A model generated the notes under the pieces. The model was not told the DNA's origin, did not search any database, and saw nothing but the letters and a program-made list of their open reading frames with translations. A DNA stretch of 64,000 nucleotides, taken from the NCBI RefSeq assembly GCF_020783655.1, contig NZ_JAJGQH010000003.1, positions 274,272 to 338,271 on the forward strand. Direction: 5' to 3'. This document shows, piece by piece, positions 24,623 through 33,417 of this stretch; positions within the stretch are counted from its first letter, which is position 1; each line of letters begins with the position of its first letter. The position numbers and the translations under genes are program-made. The stretch comes from Xanthomonas melonis. GTDB taxonomy: Bacteria; Pseudomonadota; Gammaproteobacteria; Xanthomonadales; Xanthomonadaceae.

Positions 24623-25489
24623 ATGGTTGATGTCACTGATCCAAAGGGTGCCAAGCGTGAGATTGAGCAGGAAGCCTATCGGCACTACGAACAGCTGAGC
24701 GGCATCACCTTGGCAAAACGTCCCGATGGCAGTTTCCAATCGCAGGGGCACAACGATGAGCTCGATGCCTTTCGACATGCGTATACCAGCGGCCGCGTCA
24801 CCCAGCTTGCGTTAGGTCAGCAGTGGATCGCACGCAGGTTCGGAGATGATGCCGAGATTGGGCCAGCCCATCCAAATGATCCCTACGAACATCGCATGGA
24901 TCTATGGAACAACGAAGCCGGTCGCCGGCTCGGCGATCAGACCTCCGGGCAGGATGAGCTGGCGCGACAGGCCTACACTGCCCTGCGCCAGGGCGATCTG
25001 GCGACCGGTTTGAACGATCCGCGGCTGAGGCAGCTGTTTCCCGACGATCCACGCCTGGCGCGGCCCCAGGGAGATCCTCAGCGTGATCTTGTGACCAGCG
25101 GCGATGTTGACCGGATCAACAAGGATGTATCGCGCCTGCAGGACCAAGCGCATGACAGGTTCCCAGACACGCATCCGGACCGTGCGTATTTCAATACGTT
25201 GCGTGGGCAGCTGCCTGCATCGGTGTCCGATACCAAGGTGGCCGAGGTCATGATTGCCGCAAAGCAGGCGGGTGTGGAACGGGTTGACCAGCTCGCCGGC
25301 GCCGTTCTGCGTGACGACCAGATCTTCGTTTCTGGCAAGACGCCAGGATTTCGGGCACAGGTAGACGCGACCACGCCGGCACCTGATATGCGGCAGAGTG
25401 TTTACACCGCCGATCAGCACAACGCCGTCCAGGCCTACGACCAAGCGCAATCGCAGGCGACACAACAAGCACCTGCGCCTGGACGCTAG
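24623..25489 (+). CDS. XVIPCD effector with DUF6973-like toxin domain
   Basis: A 288-aa protein. The N-terminal domain holds NDELDAFRHAYTS at residues 44-56 and EHRMDLWNNEAGR at 89-101. This pair of His/Asp/Asn-rich helices is the signature I associate with DUF6973, a domain found in toxins of secretion systems; its activity is not known to me. The C-terminal half is a diverged XVIPCD: GVERVDQLAGAVLRDDQIFV, then a tail rich in Q and A. There is no signal peptide. GGGAGG lies 9 nt before the ATG. It is the last of three effector pairs clustered between 16 and 25.5 kb. Confidence 0.8.
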   Translation: MVDVTDPKGAKREIEQEAYRHYEQLSGITLAKRPDGSFQSQGHNDELDAFRHAYTSGRVTQLALGQQWIARRFGDDAEIGPAHPNDPYEHRMDLWNNEAGRRLGDQTSGQDELARQAYTALRQGDLATGLNDPRLRQLFPDDPRLARPQGDPQRDLVTSGDVDRINKDVSRLQDQAHDRFPDTHPDRAYFNTLRGQLPASVSDTKVAEVMIAAKQAGVERVDQLAGAVLRDDQIFVSGKTPGFRAQVDATTPAPDMRQSVYTADQHNAVQAYDQAQSQATQQAPAPGR

Positions 25490-25619
25490 GCGGCCCAGTG
25501 GGAGGTTGGTGGTAGGTACTGCCGACGTGCTGCCTTCGACGGCTGAGTCATCAAGGGAAGGCCGGCGCGCGCATGCTGATGCGTGATGTCTGGCTCCGGT
25601 AATGGTCAGCGCATGACGC

Positions 25620-27791
25620 TCACCGCAATGCTGCCCGCACCGTCTGCAATGATGGTGCGAACAGGTCGGCGGCACGCTTTCCGTCGTTGTCCGGGATGGT
25701 CTTGTCGGCGCCCCTGGCCAGGACGAGCGCATAGTTGGGTGCGCTCTCATCATCGCTTTCCTGTTCGGCGGCGTAGTGCAACAGGGTGCGGCCCCTGGCG
25801 TCGCGCGCGTTGATGTCGATGCCAAGGCTCAGCAGGAAATCGAGAAACGCCACTTCCTTCGGGAATGTGTGGCGTGGTAACCAGTGACGGGAGGTGAGGT
25901 TGTGCAACAGCGTTTGCTGGCCTGGTTGCAAGGCCAGTGGGTCGAGTCCTTTGGCCATGATCAGGCGCACCAGATCCGGCTGGAAGCAATACGCCAGCGA
26001 TGAGCGCCCGTCGGCTGACTTGCGGGTGGCGTCTGCGCCAAGTTCCAGTAAGGCGGTGATCGGGCTGTCGCCATCGAGCGTGTGGGAGAGCAGCGCCGAC
26101 TGCAGCGGTGTGCAGTGCTGCGAGTCGTCGGGGTCCTGTGCGATGGCCCATGCGTTGATGTCGGCACCGCCGGCGACCAGTAGGCGCACCTTTTCGCCAG
26201 TGGTGGCAGTGTGTAGCGGGGTCGTGCCGTGGATATCGCGTGCGTTGGGATCGGCACCGTGTGCCAGCAGGACGCGTGCGGTGGCGGTGCCGCACCAGCC
26301 GAGCATGGTGATGCCGTTGTCCCAGGGTGCGTCGGGGTCGGCGCCGGCATCCAGCAACGCTTCCAGCATGTCCAGATAGTCCTGCCGGCTGATGTGGTTG
26401 CGTAGTTTGCTGTCGACCTCTTTCAGCGCCTCCTGGCTGGCCTGCTGCACCGCGCGCTTGGCGGCGAGATAGCGTTGGCGCATCTGCGCATCCTTGGCCT
26501 GCGCGATCATTGCATCCAGCGAGTCCAGGCTGCCCATGCTGAGGCTGTCGATCAGGTGCTGGCGGTATTGTTCGCGCGTCATCGCGGCGATTGGCCCGCG
26601 GGTGACCACCAGATCATGCAGCGGCCAGTAACGCTGATGCTCCCAGCCATTGACGCGCGCGCCGTGGGCGATCAGCCAGCGTACCGTGGCCAATGTGCTG
26701 TATTTGACCGCCGTGTTCAGTGGCAGCAGCCGCGTGTTGAGCGTGGCGCCTGCCTTGAGCAGGTGCGCGATCATGGCGGTGTTGTCATGCCGGGTGGCGT
26801 AGTGGATGGCGGTGGAGAATTCCTGATCGGCGGCGGTGTGTTCCATCAGCCACTCGCTGTCGGGGGTGCAGTCGGGCACGGCGCCGGCCAGCAATGCGGC
26901 AGCGACATCGTCGAGCGCATTGGCACGCGCTGCGTCCAGTAATGCGCGGTCGGCCGTGCTGCGCTCCACGATGGGCAGTGGTGGCGTATTTGATTCGTTC
27001 TGCGCCGGGTCGCGTTGCAGCCAGGCAAGCCATGCCTTGGCACCATCGCTGGTTGCGTCGAGATAGTAGGTGTCCTCATCCCTGAGTTTGCCGAAGCGCA
27101 TCCACGATGCCCATTCGGTGCCGGCCAGGCCGAGCTCCGACATCTGGGTGATGAAGGTGAAGAAGTCCGGTGCCAGTGCCAGGCCGTGCAGCATTTGCAG
27201 TTCGTGCGAGAAATAGCGCACCGGCTGTCGGGCCGGGTCGGGATGCCTGGTATCGATGGTCAGCCAGTCGCCGTTGATGAGGTTGTAGAAGGCGAATTGG
27301 TTTTCCCACATTTCAGGTCGATTCGGCGCCTCTGACAGATCGCGCGAGGCCAGATCCTGTTTCCACTCCATGAAAATGGGCAGCGCCATCGTGTCGATGT
27401 GCGTCAGGCTCCACACCGCATCACGGTTGACGCTCATCGATGGCATGTCTTGCTGTTCCATCGCGCGCAGATGCGAGGGGACGTGCCAGCCAAAGGTCAC
27501 CTCCGCCGACAACTCGCGCAGCACGCGGCGCAGTTGGGCGGGGACTGGCAGGCGGTGGCGGCCTTCGAGCGCGCGCAGTTGGCGTTCGGTCGCCGGCGGC
27601 GCGATCAGCAACGGCGTCACCTGCCAGCGGCGCTTGCGCGCGATGGCTTCCATCCAGCGCCATTTCGCCTGCCAGTGCGTCCAGCGTGTCTGCATCGTGG
27701 TGTCCTGTGTGGTGCAGGCGCCGAGCACGCCCGCTGTGGCCAGCGTCACGAGGCCGGCTTCAAGAAACTGACGGCGGGTGACCTTGTTCAG
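25620..27791 (-). CDS. SUKH (SMI1/KNR4-like) and ankyrin-repeat protein with Tat/lipoprotein signal, apparent CTG start
   Basis: The frame encodes a SUKH-like domain at about residues 65-220 (PPATERQLRALEGRHRLPVP, FAFYNLINGDWLTID) followed by ankyrin repeats to the C-terminus (GTTPLHTAT, GADINA, GRTLLHYAAEQ). Both are common in immunity proteins of toxin systems. The first ordinary start, a GTG at 27749, would leave only a stub of a signal. Fourteen codons further out, CTG begins MNKVTRRQFLEAGL, a canonical Tat motif followed by a lipobox (LGAC, C26), with AAGGAA 7 nt upstream. I therefore propose CTG; a mutated ATG is equivalent. It converges on the DUF6973 effector gene. Confidence 0.72.
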   Translation of the reverse strand: MNKVTRRQFLEAGLVTLATAGVLGACTTQDTTMQTRWTHWQAKWRWMEAIARKRRWQVTPLLIAPPATERQLRALEGRHRLPVPAQLRRVLRELSAEVTFGWHVPSHLRAMEQQDMPSMSVNRDAVWSLTHIDTMALPIFMEWKQDLASRDLSEAPNRPEMWENQFAFYNLINGDWLTIDTRHPDPARQPVRYFSHELQMLHGLALAPDFFTFITQMSELGLAGTEWASWMRFGKLRDEDTYYLDATSDGAKAWLAWLQRDPAQNESNTPPLPIVERSTADRALLDAARANALDDVAAALLAGAVPDCTPDSEWLMEHTAADQEFSTAIHYATRHDNTAMIAHLLKAGATLNTRLLPLNTAVKYSTLATVRWLIAHGARVNGWEHQRYWPLHDLVVTRGPIAAMTREQYRQHLIDSLSMGSLDSLDAMIAQAKDAQMRQRYLAAKRAVQQASQEALKEVDSKLRNHISRQDYLDMLEALLDAGADPDAPWDNGITMLGWCGTATARVLLAHGADPNARDIHGTTPLHTATTGEKVRLLVAGGADINAWAIAQDPDDSQHCTPLQSALLSHTLDGDSPITALLELGADATRKSADGRSSLAYCFQPDLVRLIMAKGLDPLALQPGQQTLLHNLTSRHWLPRHTFPKEVAFLDFLLSLGIDINARDARGRTLLHYAAEQESDDESAPNYALVLARGADKTIPDNDGKRAADLFAPSLQTVRAALR

Positions 27792-28094
27792 AAGCAGTTC
27801 CTTGCAGGAAGCACAGCCGGGAGGCTGCTTGCACTAAGCAGCATAGCGGGCCAGGCGTGGGTGCCTGCGGAAGGCCGATGGCGGGTGCCTGTATTGCTGA
27901 TTCTGCATGCTGTTTCCTATAGGCGATAAGGTTCGCGGGCCGAGGTGGAGATGGATTCGCTCCCGCCAGCGTGGGAACGCGACGACACGTGCGGTGTTCT
28001 TCTTCAGATTCTCCAGTACGCTTTTCCCTGGTCCTCACGCGGCCAGCACGGCAGCCCAACAACAATCTGCGCCGCCCACAATGAGGAGACGGAC
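27792..28094. other. Intergenic stretch without a gene
   Basis: The stretch holds the upstream region of the SUKH-ankyrin gene and of the frameshifted small membrane protein. I see no convincing gene, repeat or terminator in it. Confidence 0.5.
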
Positions 28095-28281
28095 GTGTCG
28101 TCGTTCGCAATTTATCTGATCGGTATGGTGGTGGTCATCAGCGGCTTGGCCTATGGCGCACCTGGCCGGGCTGAGCGCGCAATGGATCGCGGTGGGTGCG
28201 GTCGTCCTCTTGGGCATTGGCATCGTGACCGCCGTTTCCAGAACGCGTAGCAAGGACCCGCCTGCCAAGTCGGATGCCTGA
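28095..28281 (+). pseudogene. Frameshifted small membrane protein gene
   Basis: A GTG with AGGAG 7 nt upstream opens a hydrophobic frame (SSFAIYLIGMVVVISGLAYG) that then turns to Arg/Gly junk. Shifting frame at that point gives AHLAGLSAQWIAVGAVVLLG and a polar end, a natural continuation with a second helix. Restoring two bases in the GGCGCACC run (GGCGCGCACC) joins them into about 62 residues. It is either a real 2-bp deletion or a sequencing error. Confidence 0.65.
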
Positions 28282-28379
28282 TGCAGGTAAGGATGGGTGC
28301 AGGCTCAGTGTGGCCGCATCGGCACCTCCAAGCATGCGAGCGGCCACACTCACGCGATAGTCGGCATCGGTGCAGTAAT

Positions 28380-28793
28380 TCAAAACCACAGATCCCGCAC
28401 ACAGCGACCATCAGCGGGCAGATCTTCGAAGCTGTCCAGGCCGTCGAAGTGATCGATGTGCAGGTGGGCGACCGCGTGTGGATCTGCAAGCCGGAGATTG
28501 ACCGCCATGCGGCGGCGGCCGTCCGCTTCCAGGTGCAGGCCGCGCCAGCAGAGGACGCTTGCGCAGGTTGGGCAGAAGTGGATTTCCAGGACGGGAGCGC
28601 GGTTGTCGGCACGCACATAGGTCTGAGTGGGGCCGTGCAGGGCAATGCGTCCGTGCTCGAAGTCGTAGGCCCATAGCGCTCCATAGCGGCGACACAGGGT
28701 GCAGTTGCAGGCGGTGATCGAGCCCGGATCGCCCGCCAGTTGCCACCCCGCACTGCCGCAGTGGCAGCGGCCGCTGAGTATGTCCGGGGTCAT
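28380..28793 (-). CDS. GFA-family (glutathione-dependent formaldehyde-activating enzyme-like) zinc protein
   Basis: A 137-aa protein of the GFA/CENP-V family. Zinc ligands are C10 and C12 (GRCHCGS), C29, C31 and C34 (CNCTLC), and C74 and C77 (FCPTC), which together make the usual structural and labile zinc sites. The family is named for spontaneous formaldehyde-glutathione adduct formation, but most members have no proved function, so I give no pathway. It stands alone, transcribed towards the frameshifted gene. Confidence 0.9.
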   Translation of the reverse strand: MTPDILSGRCHCGSAGWQLAGDPGSITACNCTLCRRYGALWAYDFEHGRIALHGPTQTYVRADNRAPVLEIHFCPTCASVLCWRGLHLEADGRRRMAVNLRLADPHAVAHLHIDHFDGLDSFEDLPADGRCVRDLWF

Positions 28794-28983
28794 GGGGAAC
28801 TCCTGTGTCGGTGCGCAGTGGCGGCAATCTAGCAGGTGGCGGTCGCGTCCAGGCAGGCGTCCTCACGCGGCACTGCGCAGCGGTGCATACAGTGGCTGCG
28901 CGCTGGTGACGGGATCTGCGCTGCACTGCGAACTCGTCCATGCGCGACGCCACCTGGCCTTTATGCACATCCGAGGAACTGTC

Positions 28984-29751
28984 ATGTCCATCGAACTGGA
29001 GCAGACGTCTGCTGGCCGCGCACGCCGCATGGTGCTGCGCACTGCACTGCTGGGTGGTGCAGCCTTGCTCTCAGCTGGCGCGATGGCGAATGCGCGGCGC
29101 CCTGCGGGCGCGCAGCACGGCAAGGCGGCCGGAGATGGGGCGCAGCTGACCTTGGGCATGGTGGTGTTCGAGGGCTTCCAGCTGCTGGACGTGTTCGGGC
29201 CGTTGGACATGTTCGGCAATCTCCAGGGCAAGGTGAAGATCGTGATGCTCGGCGAACGCATGGGCGCGGTGGCCAGCAGTGCGGGGCCGGCGGTCGCGGT
29301 GGATCACACCCTGGATGCGGCGCCCACCATCGACATCCTGCTGGTGCCCGGCGGCATGGGCACGCGACGCGAAGTGGACAACGCTGCGCTCATCGCCGGC
29401 ATCGCGCGCCTGGCACGCGCCGCGCCGCATGTGGGCAGCATCTGTACCGGTGCGGCTCTGCTTGCGCGCACCGGCTTGCTGGATGGGCGGCGTGCCACGA
29501 CCAATAAACGCGCCTTCAACTGGGTGGCAGCGCAGGGCCCCAAGGTGCAGTGGGTGAGGCAGGCGCGCTGGGTGGAAGACGGACACATCTTCACTTCCTC
29601 CGGCGTGTCGGCGGGCACGGACATGGCACTTGCGTTGATCGCTAAGATCTTCGGTCGCGATGCTGCCAGTCAGGTCGCCGGTATTGCCGAGTATGTGTGG
29701 AACGAAGATTCCACCAACGATCCGTTCGTCGCTGCGATCGGCGCGGGTTGA
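28984..29751 (+). CDS. DJ-1/PfpI family protein with N-terminal signal sequence
   Basis: A 255-aa protein. Residues 1-40 form a basic and hydrophobic leader (RARRMVLRTALLGGAALLSAGA) that resembles a Tat signal, so the protein is probably exported. The DJ-1 fold follows: FEGFQLLDVFGPLDMF, then ILLVPGGMGTR and the nucleophile elbow SICTGAALLA with the reactive cysteine. This subgroup often resembles AraC-type regulator N-domains and isonitrile hydratases, and its substrate is unknown. GAGGA 8 nt upstream sets the start over an ATG 21 nt earlier. Nothing coding is seen between its end and 30003. Confidence 0.85.
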   Translation: MSIELEQTSAGRARRMVLRTALLGGAALLSAGAMANARRPAGAQHGKAAGDGAQLTLGMVVFEGFQLLDVFGPLDMFGNLQGKVKIVMLGERMGAVASSAGPAVAVDHTLDAAPTIDILLVPGGMGTRREVDNAALIAGIARLARAAPHVGSICTGAALLARTGLLDGRRATTNKRAFNWVAAQGPKVQWVRQARWVEDGHIFTSSGVSAGTDMALALIAKIFGRDAASQVAGIAEYVWNEDSTNDPFVAAIGAG

Positions 29752-30003
29752 GCGGCGGCGGCTGGACGCTACGCGAGACGCTGGACAACGCAGGACGCAT
29801 CGTACCGCCCTACGTTGCGCGTGATCTGCCGCGATGCGCCGGGGTTTTTCGGTCTGGGCAACTGCCTTCAATCAGAGCGCATCGAGCGTTATCCTGCGCC
29901 TGCCGAGGCCGGCGCAAGCGACGCAGGCCCCTTCTTGTACAAGGCTGGAGTGCGCTGTCGCAATGCGGGCGATGGCGCGCTGGCCAACCGGCAGAGGTGA
30001 TGA

Positions 30004-30924
30004 TTGGACGCGACACAGCCTGGCGAAACACATGCGGCACCGGCCACACGGCTCTATGCGCTGCTGGCGCGTGAGGCGCGCACGGCCGTGATCTTTCGCC
30101 GCGGACCGACCAAGCAGGTACAGCTCATTGGCTGGGATCGCGCCACCGATACCTTCGAGCATGGGCAATGGTTCAAGGGCCGCATCTACGAGCGGCGGTG
30201 CGATCTGTCGCCGTCGGGGCGGCTGCTGGTGTATTTCGCGGCCAAGCACAAGGGCGACTTCGGCAGCTGGACGGCATTGTCGCGGCCGCCGTTCTTTACG
30301 GCGTTGGCACTGTGGCCCAAAGGCGATACGTGGGGCGGTGGCGGCGTCTTCGAGGACGAGCGGACGCTGCTGTTGAATCACCGCCCACAGGACGGCCGTG
30401 CGCCGTTTCCGCTGCCCACCGGGTTTCGGTTGCCGCACGAGATGAGGGTGCGGCCATTCGGGCAATACTCCGGCGGTGGCGAGGATGCGCCGATCGACGA
30501 TGCGCTCCGGCAGCGCGATGGATGGCGCGTGCGCGATGCCGGTGAAGGCGAGAGCGGTGGGCTGCGCAGTGGCGTGCTCTATCGCTTCACGCGCCCGCGT
30601 GTGCTGGAGAAGCATGGCAAGGGCGGGCACGTGCTGCAGTCGCTGTTACAGGCAGTGGGGCGGCAGAACGACGCGTGGTATGCGTTGGATCACCGTGTGC
30701 TGGATCGTGAGGGTACCGTGCTGGCATCGCTACCGGGTACCGACTGGGCCGATTGGGATGGCGGCGATCTGGTGTTCGCGCGCGAGGGTTGTCTGTATCG
30801 CTTGCGCGAGAGCGCGCTTGCGCGCTATCCACAGGACGGCGAGCAGGTAGTGCGGCTGCTGCACGACTTCAACAGCGCACGCTTTGCGACCCTGCCACCG
30901 ACGGCCGAGGCGCGTCGCTACTGA
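30004..30924 (+). CDS. Conserved-looking protein of unknown function
   Basis: A 306-aa soluble protein starting at TTG with AGAGG upstream. There is no signal peptide or membrane segment. Repeating aromatic strands such as YFAAKHKGDFGSWTALSRPP, VRPFGQY and DWADWDGGDLVFAREG suggest a beta-propeller. It has strong GC-rich codon bias, so it is probably expressed. No operon partner is apparent, and I cannot assign a function. Confidence 0.65.
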   Translation: MDATQPGETHAAPATRLYALLAREARTAVIFRRGPTKQVQLIGWDRATDTFEHGQWFKGRIYERRCDLSPSGRLLVYFAAKHKGDFGSWTALSRPPFFTALALWPKGDTWGGGGVFEDERTLLLNHRPQDGRAPFPLPTGFRLPHEMRVRPFGQYSGGGEDAPIDDALRQRDGWRVRDAGEGESGGLRSGVLYRFTRPRVLEKHGKGGHVLQSLLQAVGRQNDAWYALDHRVLDREGTVLASLPGTDWADWDGGDLVFAREGCLYRLRESALARYPQDGEQVVRLLHDFNSARFATLPPTAEARRY

Positions 30925-31187
30925 GGACGCCACATACGGCGCGCTAACGATGCGTGCCGTGAGTCGGCCGTTGAGGGCAGCTGTGGCAATCGAGGGAATA
31001 CCGGCCATGGCGATCGTCGGGCAATTGCATTGCACATGCTGCGATCGTGCCCCTGGTGAGGGCTTCAAGGATGGCGCGGCTGTGGATCCTGCGCCCGTGT
31101 CGAGCGCCCCAAACGGTGGCTGCGCAGCGTGATCAGCCCGATACCGACACTGCATCGTCGCTACCGCGACGCGCTGTGGCATCACCA

Positions 31188-32681
31188 TCAGGCGCTGTCG
31201 TTGGCGCGCAGGTGGGCGAGCAGCAGCGGGTGCAGCACCGCGGGCATCGGCATGCTGCGTGCGCCCTGTTCCCATTGCTGCAGGAACGGCGCCAACGCGT
31301 GGCGATGCCAGACACTTGGCCGCGGGCGTGCGGCCAGCCGTGCGCGCAACTGCTCCACCAACGCGTCCGCGTGCGTGGTATGGCCGCGTTCCAGATGAAA
31401 GAACACGAAGGCGAGCAGCAGGCTGTCGGGGCTGGCGAATACCACCGTGGGCGGCACCGCGCCGGTATCGTCGCCCGTTTCCAGCAACTGCAGCCAGGTG
31501 TCGGCAGGGCGTTCGAACCAGGGGCCGGCGAGCTGCGTGGCAATGCGGCCGAAGTAACTTGCGTCCAGCGTGGGGAGTGCGGCCGCCAGGCGATCCAGGC
31601 CGGCCTCGAGCGTGGCATCGCTGCTTGCCGGATTCACCACCCAGCCGCCGTAATTGCCGATGTCCGCACTGTGCAGGATGTCTTCGCCGAGAAACCGGGC
31701 TGCGCCATCCACGACATGCAGATCGTGCAGGTGGGTGGTTGCCGTACGCTGCTGCCAGGCCAGCAGGCGCGCATGCTGCAGGCCCACCTGCACCATCAGC
31801 TCGCCCAGGGAGGCGTCGTAGCTGGCCCACAGATGCTGGCGGTTGCCGTCGACATCGCGGATCCAGTGCCATTGCAGCGGCACCGCAACGGCGACGGGCG
31901 ACCAGCCTGCGGCCCGCAGCGATGCGCCCAGATGTCGATCGATCAGCTGTGGAAGGACGGCGTAGACCCGGGCTTGCCGGTGCCGTGCCTTGTCGCGTGC
32001 GGCCCGCAGCGCTGCCGAGGTGCGCTTGGGTTGCAGAAAGAAGCGCAGGCCGATGGCGCGCTCGATGTCGTCCGCGGCACCGCCGTCGTCAAGGCGCGGC
32101 AAGGCCAGATCCTCGGGCGCATTGCGCCGGCGCTTGAGTCCCTGGCGCGCGGCCAGCGCACGGATGCCCTGCAATGCATCGGAAGCGAGCAGGCCATCGA
32201 GCGTGGCGGCGATGCCGTCGTTGGCGTCGAAGGTTTCGTCCAGCCAGCCGTTCACCAATAGGCCATAGCCGTCGACGAACAGCGACGCATCGCCCGACTG
32301 GTCGGCAAGCGTCAGCACCTGGTAGAACAGCTCGGCCAGCGGCATGTCGGTGCCGGGCTCGGTCAGCCGGTAGACCACGCGGGTGTCGCCTTCCCACGCC
32401 AGATAGGCGGGGCCGTGTGCATGATCGAGCCAACCTGGGGCCTCGGCGGACAGGGCATGGGCGCGTAGTGCGGTGTCGCCGACGTCTTCGGCACGTGTGC
32501 GCAGCAGCACGCCATGGCGCAGCAGCACGCTGTGCATGCGCAACCAGGTCAGGTTGGTGTCGTAACGCGCCTGCAGGCGTAGCAGCGCGTGGATGAGCGC
32601 TGCCTTGCGCGAACGCTCCACTGCGCTGGCATCGACCAGATGGATGCAGCGCTCGATCAGCTCTTCGATGGCGTGTTGCGA
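31188..32681 (-). CDS. Protein of unknown function
   Basis: A 497-aa soluble protein with no signal peptide. The N-terminal 120 residues are helical (HAIEELIERCIHLVDAS), and later segments alternate helices and strands. I see no catalytic motif I can name. GTG with GAGG 8 nt upstream is chosen; a TTG 54 nt further out (MLASFFGIFTTD) is possible. Codon use is typical of the chromosome. It is separated from neighbours by more than 250 bp on both sides. Confidence 0.65.
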   Translation of the reverse strand, partial: SQHAIEELIERCIHLVDASAVERSRKAALIHALLRLQARYDTNLTWLRMHSVLLRHGVLLRTRAEDVGDTALRAHALSAEAPGWLDHAHGPAYLAWEGDTRVVYRLTEPGTDMPLAELFYQVLTLADQSGDASLFVDGYGLLVNGWLDETFDANDGIAATLDGLLASDALQGIRALAARQGLKRRRNAPEDLALPRLDDGGAADDIERAIGLRFFLQPKRTSAALRAARDKARHRQARVYAVLPQLIDRHLGASLRAAGWSPVAVAVPLQWHWIRDVDGNRQHLWASYDASLGELMVQVGLQHARLLAWQQRTATTHLHDLHVVDGAARFLGEDILHSADIGNYGGWVVNPASSDATLEAGLDRLAAALPTLDASYFGRIATQLAGPWFERPADTWLQLLETGDDTGAVPPTVVFASPDSLLLAFVFFHLERGHTTHADALVEQLRARLAARPRPSVWHRHALAPFLQQWEQGARSMPMPAVLHPLLLAHLRANDSA

Positions 32682-33033
32682 CACGGCCGCGTCCTCTGCG
32701 TCGGTGGTGAATATCCCGAAGAAGGATGCCAGCAACCGACCTTACTGGTGTCAGCGGAATGTGGAGGGCGCCCCGGTGGTCGATGCGGCGACCTGGCAGG
32801 CCAGTCCCGGTGGGTGAAGACATCGGTCGCGCGCATGCGCGGATGCGCACAGGCAAGATGCGGGTGTTACCTCGCCGAGCCGGAAGGCCAACCACGCGGC
32901 GCGTGGCGTCGTGGTCGATCGGGTGATGCCGTCGTGAAGTGGCGATCGTCAAACTCTCTGGCCTTACTGAAACACCGGTACACGCGGGCGTGGATCACGG
33001 AATGGCGACATGGTCGTGCGGATCATCGCGGCC
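32682..33033. other. Divergent intergenic stretch
   Basis: This lies between two divergently transcribed unknown genes and should hold both promoters. I see no repeat, terminator or additional gene. Confidence 0.5.
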
Positions 33034-33348
33034 ATGAGTACCGGAAATCCCATTACCGCACGCACCATTACCGCCGTGCCCGGCGAGGCCGATCGCAAGA
33101 GCCGCAAGGTGGTGGTGGAGTTGTCTGCCCAGCCGGATCCGCGCTGGCAGGCCTGTTTCCACTTCGTCCTGCAGGGCCGCGACGGGCTGTTCCTGCAGAC
33201 CCGGCCGGTGTTCGACAGCGCCACGTTCGAAGGTGTGGTGGCGGCCGACCAGGTAGACGCGTTCTGGCAGGAATTGCCGGAGGTCATTGCCACCGCCAAC
33301 GCGCTCACGCGTGCACAGGCGAACAAGGACGCCGGGCGCGCACGCTGA
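33034..33348 (+). CDS. Small protein of unknown function
   Basis: A 104-aa protein that begins MSTGNPITARTITAVPGEAD. It alternates strands and helices (KVVVELSAQPDPRWQACFHFVLQGRDGLFLQ) without transmembrane segments. The ATG is the second in frame and is preceded by weak GCGG; an ATG 24 nt earlier is possible. Its 3' end runs towards the leftward LysR gene. I do not recognise the family. Confidence 0.6.
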   Translation: MSTGNPITARTITAVPGEADRKSRKVVVELSAQPDPRWQACFHFVLQGRDGLFLQTRPVFDSATFEGVVAADQVDAFWQELPEVIATANALTRAQANKDAGRAR

Positions 33349-33417
33349 GGCGCCGCGCGCGCAGCGAGCACGCCTGCGCGGCAGGCGGCACGCGAGGCAG
33401 TCCAAGGCAGCGGCCAG

